Source of the DNA: Filimonas zeae
GTDB taxonomy: Bacteria > Bacteroidota > Bacteroidia > Chitinophagales > Chitinophagaceae
Length of the DNA: 64,000 nucleotides
Assembly (NCBI RefSeq): GCF_014641615.1
Contig: NZ_BMIB01000005.1
Location: 549,710-613,709, forward strand
Direction: 5' to 3'
The position numbers and the translations under genes were made by a program. The notes under the pieces were generated by a model that saw only the letters and a program-made list of their open reading frames with translations, ran no database searches and was not told the DNA's origin. Below, piece after piece: positions 51,995 to 61,139 of the stretch; the stretch's first letter is position 1; every line of letters begins with the position of its first letter.

Positions 51995-53339
51995 ACTTGT
52001 TCAGTCGGCGGTATAAAGCAGTACGTGTTAACCCCAGTTCTTTCGCCGCTTTGCTTATGTTACCGTTATGTTTTTCAATCACTTTTAAAATGGTGTTACG
52101 CTCCATGGTACTCAGCTTCAGATCGCTGTCATCTTCCTTCACCGCAGCCGGTGCTTCCAGTGGCGAGAACAGCAGATCTCTTGCCTGCAACTCATCACCC
52201 TCCGCCATAATCACGGCACGCTCAATGGTATACTGCAACTCCCGCACGTTACCCGGAAAATGATATTGTTTCAGCTTTTCAATGGCACTGTTGCTCAGTT
52301 CTATATTGGGCTTTAAATATTTGCTGGTATATATTTTACAAAAATGCTTTGCCAGCAGGCCAATATCATCACCACGTTTTCTTAATGGCGGAATCGTAAT
52401 TTCCACGGTATTAATACGATAAATCAAATCCTTCCGGAACTTCTCTTCATTAGCCAGTTCTGCCATAGGCACGTTAGTGGCACACACCAGGCGTATATCT
52501 ACCGGAATAGGATCGTTAGAACCCAGTTTGTTGATTTGTCTGTTCTGCAATACCGTTAGCAACTTAGCCTGCTGGCGCAGAGAGATATTACCTATCTCAT
52601 CCAGAAACAACGTACCGCCATTCGCAGCTTCAAAACGGCCCTGCCTGTCTTCACGGGCATCGGTAAAAGCACCTTTTTTATGGCCAAACAATTCGCTTTC
52701 AAACAAGCTATCTGTTAACGCACCCACATCCACTTTCACAAACGGGTTCTTGCTGCGTATGGAGTGCTGGTGTATGGCTTTGGCTATTAAATCCTTACCC
52801 GTACCGTTCTCACCCAGCACCAGTATATTCGCATCCGTAGGGGCAATCTTTTCTATCTTATAAAAGATGTCCTGCATCACCTCGCTCTCACCCAGCAGTT
52901 CAGACCTTACGCTCTGTTCCGCTTTAGCTCCTGCACCCTGCTTGCCACCTTCCTTCTTACGCAATATTTCTTTAATAGTATCCAGTAACCGCTCATTATG
53001 CCAGGGCTTAACCACAAAGTCAGCCGCCCCTTCTTTCAGCGAGCGCACTGCCAGGTCAATATCCCCGTAGGCCGTAATCATAATTACCGCTGCATCAGAA
53101 CCCAGTTCCTTAATCTTTCTCAGCCAGAAAATGCCTTCATTGCCGGTGTTGATGCTACTGTTAAAATTCATATCCAGCATAATCACATCATACCGCTGCT
53201 TAGACAACAGATTGCGTATATTTTCAGGATTCTTTTCAATCGTAACCTCTTTAGCCTCTGTTTTCATCAGCAGACGAACCGCAGTAAGCACATCCAGATC
53301 ATCATCTATAATCAGTACCGAAGCGTTTTTTAAATTCAT
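51984..53339 (-). CDS. NtrC-family sigma-54-dependent response regulator
   Basis: The product has 451 residues. The receiver domain has IDDD and phosphoacceptor Asp56 (IMLDMNF). The AAA+ domain has Walker A GENGTGKD and a sigma-54-contact loop reading GAFTDA instead of GAFTGA. Walker B is in GGTLFLDEIGN. A Fis-type helix-turn-helix ends the protein (NISKAAKELGLTRTALYRRL). It activates sigma-54 RNA polymerase when phosphorylated by the overlapping kinase. Divergent promoter-region palindromes suggest that the export operon is its target. Confidence 0.94.
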   Translation of the reverse strand: MNLKNASVLIIDDDLDVLTAVRLLMKTEAKEVTIEKNPENIRNLLSKQRYDVIMLDMNFNSSINTGNEGIFWLRKIKELGSDAAVIMITAYGDIDLAVRSLKEGAADFVVKPWHNERLLDTIKEILRKKEGGKQGAGAKAEQSVRSELLGESEVMQDIFYKIEKIAPTDANILVLGENGTGKDLIAKAIHQHSIRSKNPFVKVDVGALTDSLFESELFGHKKGAFTDAREDRQGRFEAANGGTLFLDEIGNISLRQQAKLLTVLQNRQINKLGSNDPIPVDIRLVCATNVPMAELANEEKFRKDLIYRINTVEITIPPLRKRGDDIGLLAKHFCKIYTSKYLKPNIELSNSAIEKLKQYHFPGNVRELQYTIERAVIMAEGDELQARDLLFSPLEAPAAVKEDDSDLKLSTMERNTILKVIEKHNGNISKAAKELGLTRTALYRRLNKYDI

Positions 53340-53461
53340 GTGTAGTACAACTTTCTATGGATAATATTACAAAATCTTATTGAATAATGCTTTGAATGGG
53401 TATAAGCAGACAGCTATGGTACCAAACGCTAAAGTATTGTAAATGAACGCACAAGGCGTAT

Positions 53462-53522
53462 GTGTACGGTAGCGCTGTATCAAAAGCGTACACTTTGTGT
53501 TCGCTTACACACAACCGTACAC
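53462..53522. promoter_or_regulatory. Palindromic cluster, candidate enhancer sites
   Basis: GTGTACGGT at 53462-53470 and its exact complement ACCGTACAC at 53514-53522 enclose a near-perfect inner palindrome, GCGTACAC-TTT-GTGTTCGC at 53486-53504. They lie about 50-105 bases upstream of a sigma-54-like -24 motif and just upstream of the response regulator gene. Binding by that regulator is inferred. Confidence 0.5.
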
Positions 53523-53564
53523 CCATTTTTCTCTATTAACTGCCTGTAATTCAATACATACCTG

Positions 53565-53583
53565 TTTTGGCACAGGTTTACAT
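53565..53583 (+). promoter_or_regulatory. Degenerate sigma-54-like promoter of the export operon
   Basis: TTTTGGCAC gives a good -24 element, but the -12 position reads TTACA with spacing one base short of the norm. The HlyD-like gene starts about 96 bases downstream. No TAnnTTTG box is seen in the 340-base gap. Confidence 0.3.
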
Positions 53584-53679
53584 CTGTAGAGAGAGAACTA
53601 AAAGTTTCTCATGTGCATTAAATACCCGTTGTTTCTACATAGGGTATCCTTTTAAAAACGAATACTATTACTATATACA

Positions 53680-54936
53680 ATGGACAGAGCGATTAAAAAG
53701 AAAAAATGGGGCGCTAAAAGGCTGTTAACTATCGCAGGCATTACCGCACTGGTGCTGCTGATTGCAGGTAGCTTCTACTTCACTTCCGGCAAATCACGCC
53801 TTAACGTTAACACCGAGCGCATTACCATCAGTGAGATTAAAAAGGGAACCTTCCAGGAATTTATTCCTGTGAATGGTGTGGTACTGCCTATTACTACCAT
53901 TTACCTGGATGCTACCGAAGGCGGAAGGGTAGAAGAAAAATATGTGGAAGATGGGGCTGTAATGACCAAAGGACAGCCTATTATGCGCCTCTCCAATACC
54001 GATCTGGAATTAAGTCTGGTTAACCAGGAAACCTCTGTATTCAACCTGCTTACGCAAATGCAGATTTCCCGTAACGCTGCGCAGCAGAACACCATTACCA
54101 AGCTTACACAAATGACTGATGCCGATAACGCGCTTACCGAGGCAGAACGCGTATACCGGCTGAACAAACACCTGTACGAGCAAAAGGCCATCAGCCTGCA
54201 GGAATACAAACAGGCACTGAACGATTACAATTATAAACTGGAAAAGAAAAACCTGAGCCGCCAGGTATTGCGTCAGGACTCTGTTTCTGTAAAGCAGGAG
54301 CTGGATCAGGCAGGTCAGAGTTATCAGCGTACACAAAACGCGTTACAGCTGATGCGTAAGAAAGTAGGTGATTTGATAGTGCGCGCTCCGGTAGATGGTC
54401 AGCTTACCTCATTGGATGTGGAAATAGGACAGAATAAAAACAAAGGCGAGCGCCTGGGCCAGCTAGATGTATTAAGTGGATTTAAAGTACGGGTAGATGT
54501 AGATGAACATTATATCTCCCGCATTTTTACCGGTTTAAGCGGAGAGTTTACTTTTGCCGACAAAAACTATCAGCTGAAAATAACCAAGGTATACACACAG
54601 GTTACGAGCGGCCGCTTTCAGGTAGATATGGAGTTTGCAGGTGAAGTACCTAAAGGCATACGCCGTGGCCAAACCCTGCAGATACGCCTGGCCCTGAGCG
54701 ATGAAACACAGGCGCTGCTGTTACCCAAAGGTGGCTTTTACCAGCAAACCGGTGGTAACTGGATATTTAAACTGAGTGAAAATGGAAGTATCGCGTATAA
54801 AACCGATATTCAGGTGGGCAGACAAAATCCCGATTATTATGAGATATTACAGGGCCTGAAGCCAGGCGATAAAGTAGTAACCAGCAGTTACGAAAACTAT
54901 GGCGACATGCAGGAACTGGTACTTAAAAAAGACTAA
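53680..54936 (+). CDS. HlyD/MacA-like periplasmic adaptor
   Basis: The product has 418 residues. It has one N-terminal membrane helix (about 16-32), a beta-barrel and lipoyl-like half (VEEKYVEDGAVMTKGQPIMRL), a long helical hairpin (about 105-215) and the returning lipoyl half (GDLIVRAPVDGQLTSLDVEIGQNK). The adaptor links an inner-membrane transporter to an outer-membrane channel. It is the first gene of the operon with the ABC ATPase (20-base gap) and four permeases. No TolC-like gene is in the window. Confidence 0.9.
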   Translation: MDRAIKKKKWGAKRLLTIAGITALVLLIAGSFYFTSGKSRLNVNTERITISEIKKGTFQEFIPVNGVVLPITTIYLDATEGGRVEEKYVEDGAVMTKGQPIMRLSNTDLELSLVNQETSVFNLLTQMQISRNAAQQNTITKLTQMTDADNALTEAERVYRLNKHLYEQKAISLQEYKQALNDYNYKLEKKNLSRQVLRQDSVSVKQELDQAGQSYQRTQNALQLMRKKVGDLIVRAPVDGQLTSLDVEIGQNKNKGERLGQLDVLSGFKVRVDVDEHYISRIFTGLSGEFTFADKNYQLKITKVYTQVTSGRFQVDMEFAGEVPKGIRRGQTLQIRLALSDETQALLLPKGGFYQQTGGNWIFKLSENGSIAYKTDIQVGRQNPDYYEILQGLKPGDKVVTSSYENYGDMQELVLKKD

Positions 54937-54956
54937 ACACCATAAACCACTGTTAC

Positions 54957-55634
54957 ATGATAAAGATTACTGACTTGGAAAAAGTATACCGTACAGAAGA
55001 GGTGGAAACGGTAGCCCTTAATAAACTTTCATTTGAAGTAAAGCACGGAGAGTTTGTAGCTGTAATGGGCCCCTCGGGTTGCGGCAAATCTACCCTGCTG
55101 AACATATTGGGTCTGCTGGATGATCCTGATGCGGGTAGCTTTCTGTTCAACGATATTGAAGTTGCCCATTTTAACGAACGTAAACGCGCCGATTTGCGCA
55201 AACACAATATTGGTTTTGTATTCCAGAGCTTTAACCTGATTGACGAATTAACCGTATTTGAAAACGCAGAACTGCCGCTGATATATACAGGTGTAAAAGC
55301 CGCTGAACGCAAAAAGCGTGTGGAAGAAGTACTGGAAAAAGTACAGATTATGCACCGCCGCAACCACTACCCGCAACAGTTATCCGGTGGTCAGCAACAA
55401 CGTGTGGCCGTAGCCCGTGCCGTAGTAAACAAACCCAAACTGATACTGGCGGATGAACCTACCGGTAACCTGGACTCCAGCAATGGTAACGAAGTAATGC
55501 AGCTGTTAACAGAACTGAACGAGCAGGGCACCACCATTATAATGGTAACGCACAGCGAACACGATGCCCGTTACAGCCACCGCATTATACGTATGCTCGA
55601 TGGCCAAACGGTTACCGAGAACATTATGATATAG
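54957..55634 (+). CDS. MacB/LolD-type ABC transporter ATPase
   Basis: The product has 225 residues. Walker A is GPSGCGKS at 38-45, the signature is LSGGQQQRVAVARA, Walker B is LILADEPTGNLDS, and the switch His is in MVTHSEHDARYS. This small ATPase class powers MacB and LolCDE-like exporters. One ATPase appears to serve all four permeases downstream, which lack their own ATPase domains. Confidence 0.94.
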   Translation: MIKITDLEKVYRTEEVETVALNKLSFEVKHGEFVAVMGPSGCGKSTLLNILGLLDDPDAGSFLFNDIEVAHFNERKRADLRKHNIGFVFQSFNLIDELTVFENAELPLIYTGVKAAERKKRVEEVLEKVQIMHRRNHYPQQLSGGQQQRVAVARAVVNKPKLILADEPTGNLDSSNGNEVMQLLTELNEQGTTIIMVTHSEHDARYSHRIIRMLDGQTVTENIMI

Positions 55635-55685
55635 CTGTTGGCCGTAAGCGATTTTATTCCATAAACTAACTAGCCCACCTTTTGT

Positions 55686-56330
55686 ATGAAAGGAAATATG
55701 ATCATAGCATTTCGCAATCTGAGAAAAAACGTAACGTTTTCTGTGATTAATATTTCAGGGCTGGCAGTAGGACTTACCTGTTTTATACTGCTGGCACTGT
55801 GGGTACAGCACGAGCTTAGCTACGACAGCTTTTATGACAACTCAGACCGGTTGTATATTGCCTACAGCCGGGATAACCACAACGGAAATATCAGCTGCTG
55901 GTCGCAAACCTCTTCGCTGATGGCACCTGCATTGCAGGCCGGTTATCCGGAAATAAAAGCCACCACCCGGTTCAGTGCCCATAACACCGCGTTGTTGAAG
56001 TGGAAAGACAAAACACTGATACAAAGCGGAGCCACAGTAGATCCGGGCTTTCTTACCATGTTCGGCTTCAGCCTGCTATCGGGCGATTACCGCACAGCCC
56101 TCAACGATCCCTATAGCATCATACTTACCGAGCAAACAGCGCAAGCTGCTCCATTGTCCTGGATATCTATGAACAAATGGCTCACCAACTACAGCTACCG
56201 CATTTCTTTATCGGGCTGGGTATTCGTGTGGGCAGGTTTTATTATTATAACAATTGCGCTGTTAACAATTAGCATACAGGCAATAAAAGCTGCTGTAGCC
56301 AATCCTGTTAAAAGCCTCAGAAATACATAG
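55686..56330 (+). pseudogene. FtsX/MacB-type permease with a large in-frame internal deletion
   Basis: The frame encodes 214 residues. Residues 1-153 match the start of the three downstream permeases: first membrane helix, then periplasmic MacB_PCD part through LSGDYRTALNDPYSIILTEQ. Residues 154-214 match their extreme C-terminus (NKWLTNYSYRISLSGW, last membrane helix, NPVKSLRNT). About 575 residues, including most of the periplasmic domain and all middle helices, are missing. The join is near 56142-56158 and keeps the frame. The product cannot be a normal transporter; it is either a relic or a small two-helix protein. Confidence 0.8.
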
Positions 56331-56359
56331 GTTCTCTTACATAAAACGTTTGTACAAGT

Positions 56360-58708
56360 ATGTTTACCAAAGCATTCCGCCGCCTGCTGTCTAACAAAAC
56401 TTTTAGCCTGCTTAATATACTGGGGCTGGCCACAGGTATCACCTGCAGCGCCCTCATATTTCTGTGGGTGGAAGATGAAGTAACGTATAACAACCACTTT
56501 ACCCATAAAAACCAGTTATACAGCGTACTGGAAAATCAAACTTACAACGGCGTAACCAGCACATTCTGGTCAACCCCCGGCCCCCTTTCACCCGCTGTGC
56601 AATCATCTGTACCTGGTATTCAAAACACCGCAAGAATGACCTGGGCAGATAAGCAAAACTTCTCTTACAACAACAACCCCATATACCAGCGCGGCGCTTA
56701 TGTAGATCCTGCTTTCCTTTCCATGTTCTCACTTACCTTTCTCAAAGGCAATCCCGCAGCGGCGCTTACACAGCCCAATTCGCTGGTAGTAACCAGAGAG
56801 ATGGCCACCACCATATTCGGCAATACAGAGGATGCTATGGGTAAAAGTGTAAAGGTGAACAACAGCGAACTATTTACCGTTACGGCCGTAGTAGAAAATC
56901 AACCTTACAATAGCTCCGTTCGCTTTCAGTGGCTGCTACCCTTTGCCGCTTATGAAAAAAACAATCCATGGGTAAAAACATGGGGCAATAACGGCCTGCA
57001 AACCTTTATTCAGCTGGCACCCGGTGCTAACACGAATGCGGTAAACAAACAGCTCACCCAACTCATCCGCACAAGTGAGCCTGAAAGTAAAGACGAGGCA
57101 TTTGTATTTCCTATGAGCCAGTGGCGCTTATACAGCTACTTCAACAACGGCAAACCTGCCGGCGGCCGCATTAAAGATGTACGCCTTTTTGCAGGTATAG
57201 CCTGGGTAATACTATTTATAGCCTGCATTAATTTTATGAACCTGTCCACCGCACGCTCTGAAAAACGGGCAAGGGAAGTAGGTGTGCGCAAGGTAATAGG
57301 TGCGCAAAAGCTGCGGTTGATTCTGCAGTTTGGCGGAGAGTCTATGTTTATGTCTTTTTTGTCGGTAGTGCTTTCTATAGGTTTAATCTACCTGTTCCTG
57401 CCTGCCTTCAACAGCCTTGTACAAAAGCATTTATCCTTGTCGCTGATACAACCTGTACACCTGGCAGGCCTGTTAAGCATAGGGCTCATCTGCGGTATTG
57501 TAGCCGGCAGTTATCCTGCTTTATACCTTTCTTCTTTTAAACCCATTCAGGTATTAAAAGGCTTCCGCGACAGGCAGAATAGTTCTGCTTCCTGGTTTCG
57601 CAAAGGGTTGGTAGTATTCCAGTTCTCTATCTCCATTATATTAATCATCTGTACTACCATCGTTTACCGCCAGGTAGAACATACCCGTAACCGGCAACTG
57701 GGCTTTGATAAAGAAAACCTCATCTATGCCAAGCTGGAAAAGAACGTACAGGAACACTTTAGCGTAGTGCGTGATGAGCTGGTACGCAGTGGTGTAGTAA
57801 CCGATGCTGCCCTTTGTAACCAGAACATGCTGGAAGTAGGCAGCAACGGCGCAGGTTTTGAATGGCAGGGTAAAGATCCTTCTGTTAACCCGCTGGTATC
57901 TCTTATTGCCACCGGCCCGCACCTGTTAAATACTATGGGCTTTCAGCTGGAAAGCGGCCGCGACTTTTACACCGATGCCAAAGCAGATAGTGCCAGTGTA
58001 ATTATCAACCGACGCCTGGCCAATATGATGGGTAAAGAAGGGCAGGTAGGCCACTACATTAAACGCGCTAAAGAGCAATACCTGATTACCGGTATTGTGA
58101 ATGATTTTTTATACAACGATATGTACAGCAAACCGGCTCCGTTGATTATGTTCTGTATGCCACAGCTTACCGAAGTATTAATGATACGGTTAAAGCCCTC
58201 CGATAACCTGATAAGTGCTGTGGGTAAGGTAGAAACCATTATCAAGAAATACCAGCCCGAATATCCCTTTGAATACAACTTTACCGACCAGTCTTTCAAT
58301 ACCATGTTCTTTAACGAACAGTTTACCGGCAAGCTGGCTTCTCTTTTTGCCGCACTGGCCATACTCATTTCCTGCCTGGGCCTCTTTGGATTGTCTGCCT
58401 TTTCTGCCGAGCAACGCAAAAAAGAAATAGGCATCCGTAAAGTATTGGGTGCAACCGTAAGCAATGTTACCGCCCTGTTGTCTAAAGAGTTTATGGCGCT
58501 GGTGCTGGTTTCTTCTATAATAGCCTTTCCCGTTGCGTGGTGGCTTATGCACAACTGGCTGCAGAATTACGAATACCGTATCAGCATCAGCTGGTGGATA
58601 TTTCTGCTGGCAGGTATTACTGCTATGCTCATAGCACTAATCACCATCAGCTTTCAGAGCATACGCGCAGCCATCAGTAACCCGGTAAAAAGTTTACGCA
58701 ACACTTAA
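56360..58708 (+). CDS. FtsX/MacB-type ABC transporter permease
   Basis: The product has 782 residues. The first membrane helix is LLNILGLATGITCSALIFLWV, a MacB_PCD-like periplasmic domain spans about 40-270, and FtsX-like blocks follow (CINFMNLSTARSEKRAREVGVRKVIGAQ and QRKKEIGIRKVLGATVSNVTALLSKE). About eight membrane helices are expected. It ends in NPVKSLRNT like the deleted paralogue upstream. Such permeases move lipids, peptides or drugs outward with the shared ATPase and adaptor. The substrate is unknown. Confidence 0.9.
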   Translation: MFTKAFRRLLSNKTFSLLNILGLATGITCSALIFLWVEDEVTYNNHFTHKNQLYSVLENQTYNGVTSTFWSTPGPLSPAVQSSVPGIQNTARMTWADKQNFSYNNNPIYQRGAYVDPAFLSMFSLTFLKGNPAAALTQPNSLVVTREMATTIFGNTEDAMGKSVKVNNSELFTVTAVVENQPYNSSVRFQWLLPFAAYEKNNPWVKTWGNNGLQTFIQLAPGANTNAVNKQLTQLIRTSEPESKDEAFVFPMSQWRLYSYFNNGKPAGGRIKDVRLFAGIAWVILFIACINFMNLSTARSEKRAREVGVRKVIGAQKLRLILQFGGESMFMSFLSVVLSIGLIYLFLPAFNSLVQKHLSLSLIQPVHLAGLLSIGLICGIVAGSYPALYLSSFKPIQVLKGFRDRQNSSASWFRKGLVVFQFSISIILIICTTIVYRQVEHTRNRQLGFDKENLIYAKLEKNVQEHFSVVRDELVRSGVVTDAALCNQNMLEVGSNGAGFEWQGKDPSVNPLVSLIATGPHLLNTMGFQLESGRDFYTDAKADSASVIINRRLANMMGKEGQVGHYIKRAKEQYLITGIVNDFLYNDMYSKPAPLIMFCMPQLTEVLMIRLKPSDNLISAVGKVETIIKKYQPEYPFEYNFTDQSFNTMFFNEQFTGKLASLFAALAILISCLGLFGLSAFSAEQRKKEIGIRKVLGATVSNVTALLSKEFMALVLVSSIIAFPVAWWLMHNWLQNYEYRISISWWIFLLAGITAMLIALITISFQSIRAAISNPVKSLRNT

Positions 58709-58719
58709 CTATCTTACTT

Positions 58720-61128
58720 ATGTTTATCCACTACCTTACTATAGCATGGCGTAATCTGCTACGGCACAAAGCCAACAGCGTTATTAATATAACCGGCCTG
58801 GCCATTGGCATTGCTGCCTGCTTGCTTATCTTCCGTGTAGTGCGGTTTGAACTGGGGCACGATACCTTTCATAAGAACTATAAACAATTATACCGGGTTG
58901 TAAAGCACGATGCCTATCCTGACGGACTGGTATATGAAGAAGGGATGCCCGGCCCTGTTACCGCTGCTATGCGTGTAGACTTTCCGCAGATAAGCGCTAT
59001 CAGTGAGGTATTCAGCAGTTATGGCAGTCAGATTACCATACCCTCCGGCACACAAGCCCCTAAAAAATTTACAGAAAGCAGTGGCGTTCTTTTTATAGAT
59101 ACTTCCTTCTTTCATATGTTCACCACCAAATGGCTCAGCGGCAATGCTTCTGTATTAGCACAACCAGGCAAGGTAGTGTTAGATAAAGAACATGCCGAAC
59201 GCTACTTTGGCCAATGGCAGGAAGCTACCGGCAAAACCATTACTATGGATAATCAGATTCCGTTAATGGTAGCCGGCGTTATAGAAAATCAACCCCTTAG
59301 TACAGATATTCCCTTATCCGTACTGGTATCCTTTTCTACCCTGCCTCCATACGGCAACAGGTATAACTATACCCAACGCTGGCAACACAGCACCAGCAAT
59401 CATCAGATATTTGTATTACTGCCATCTGCGGTAACACCCGCTTCTATCAATAAACAATTTACCAGCTTTACCCGCAAGTATTACGATGAAGAGGTGGCAG
59501 CTAAGAAAACCTTCTTTCTCCAGCCGTTGAAAGATCTGCATTTTGATACCCGGTTTGGCAACATGGGCGATCATACTACGTCACGAACCACCTTACTTAC
59601 ACTGGCGTTGATAGGAGGATTTGTAGTAATGATGGCAGCTATCAATTTCATTAACCTGTGTACTGCGCAGGCTGCTACCCGCGCAAAAGAAATAGGAGTG
59701 CGTAAGGTACTGGGCGGCCGCAGACAGCAGATTATATTTCAGGTACTCAGCGAAACGGCTATAGTGGTAAGCCTTGCGCTGCTGTTAGCCAGTGGCATCG
59801 CCTTTGTGGCCAAACCATCGCTATCGTTGTTATCCTCTGTTCCAGCAGCCGTAGCATTATTCAGCAAAGATGCTTTTCTGTTTCTGTTAGCTACCGGTGT
59901 GGCAGTTACCCTGCTGGCAGGGTTATATCCGGCATTTATTCTCTCTGGCTTTGCTCCCGTAGAAGCTTTAAAAAACAAAATCTATCAGAAAGGTGGCGCC
60001 CGCATTTCACTACGCCGCGTACTGGTAGTAACCCAGTTTGCCATTTCGCAGGTACTTATCATCGGCACCATCATTGCGGTAAAACAAATGAATTACATAA
60101 GGCAGGCAGATCTGGGCTTCAACAAAGATGCAATTCTGCTGCTGGATAATATTACAGACAGTACCAGCCTGCCTAAAGTAGCCACCTTGCAGCAACAGCT
60201 GCAACAGGTAAGTGGTGTAAAGGCGGTTTCCTTCTGTTCAGATCCCCCCTCCTCGTCCAACGACTGGTCCAGCAATTTCTACTTCAACCATGCCGCCAAA
60301 GATGAATCCTTTGATATATTCCTCAAAATAGCAGATACTGCTTACTTCAATACCTACGGGCTGCAACTGATTGCCGGCCGGTCTTTTACTGCCAGCGATA
60401 CTACCAGAGAGGTGGTAGTAAATGAAATGCTTTGCAACAAACTTGGTATCCGCGAGGCTAAAGACATTTTAGGAAAGGATATACGCCTGGGCGGTAAATG
60501 GTATCCCATAACAGGGGTGGTAAAAGATTTCAAAGCCAGCTCGTTACGCGAAGAAGTACGCCCTATAGCACTATTCAGCCGCAAAGAGTTTTATGGCACC
60601 ATCGGCGTTAAACTATCTGGTGCCGGCCTCAGCACTTCCCTCGCGGCTATAAAAGAAATATGGGAACGCACCTATCCCGATTATGTATACAATCCTTCGT
60701 TTCTGGATGAAAAAATTGCCAACTTCTACCAGCAGGAAACCCAGCTGGCTGTTCTGTACAAACTCTTTGCGGGCATTGCCATCTTTATATCCTGCCTTGG
60801 TGTGTATGGGCTCATCTCTTTCCTCGCTATTCAGAAAACAAAAGAAGTAGGCATCCGGAAAACGCTGGGGGCCAGCGCTGCCAGCATTGTAGTATTATTT
60901 TCCAGAGAGTTTACGTTACTGGTAGTTGCTGCCTTTGTTATTGCTACCCCCATAGGCTGGTGGCTCATGAGCCATTGGCTGCAGGGCTTTGTATATCGCA
61001 TTCCTATGGAAATAACCATATTCCTGCTGGCAATTGCCATATCATTACTCATTGCATGGATTACTGTAAGCTATAAAGCCATTAAAGCATCACTGGCCAA
61101 TCCCGTAAAAAGTCTCCAAAACAATTAA
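58720..61128 (+). CDS. FtsX/MacB-type ABC transporter permease
   Basis: The product has 802 residues. The order of parts is as in the upstream permease: INITGLAIGIAACLLIFRVV (first helix), periplasmic domain about 45-280, the block TRAKEIGVRKVLGGRRQQII, and the second block TKEVGIRKTLGASAASIVVL. It starts 11 bases after the preceding permease and is followed 11 bases later by the next. Sequence identity to its neighbours appears modest outside these motifs, which suggests old duplications and different pairings in the complex. Confidence 0.9.
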   Translation: MFIHYLTIAWRNLLRHKANSVINITGLAIGIAACLLIFRVVRFELGHDTFHKNYKQLYRVVKHDAYPDGLVYEEGMPGPVTAAMRVDFPQISAISEVFSSYGSQITIPSGTQAPKKFTESSGVLFIDTSFFHMFTTKWLSGNASVLAQPGKVVLDKEHAERYFGQWQEATGKTITMDNQIPLMVAGVIENQPLSTDIPLSVLVSFSTLPPYGNRYNYTQRWQHSTSNHQIFVLLPSAVTPASINKQFTSFTRKYYDEEVAAKKTFFLQPLKDLHFDTRFGNMGDHTTSRTTLLTLALIGGFVVMMAAINFINLCTAQAATRAKEIGVRKVLGGRRQQIIFQVLSETAIVVSLALLLASGIAFVAKPSLSLLSSVPAAVALFSKDAFLFLLATGVAVTLLAGLYPAFILSGFAPVEALKNKIYQKGGARISLRRVLVVTQFAISQVLIIGTIIAVKQMNYIRQADLGFNKDAILLLDNITDSTSLPKVATLQQQLQQVSGVKAVSFCSDPPSSSNDWSSNFYFNHAAKDESFDIFLKIADTAYFNTYGLQLIAGRSFTASDTTREVVVNEMLCNKLGIREAKDILGKDIRLGGKWYPITGVVKDFKASSLREEVRPIALFSRKEFYGTIGVKLSGAGLSTSLAAIKEIWERTYPDYVYNPSFLDEKIANFYQQETQLAVLYKLFAGIAIFISCLGVYGLISFLAIQKTKEVGIRKTLGASAASIVVLFSREFTLLVVAAFVIATPIGWWLMSHWLQGFVYRIPMEITIFLLAIAISLLIAWITVSYKAIKASLANPVKSLQNN

Positions 61129-61139
61129 CTGATAACACT

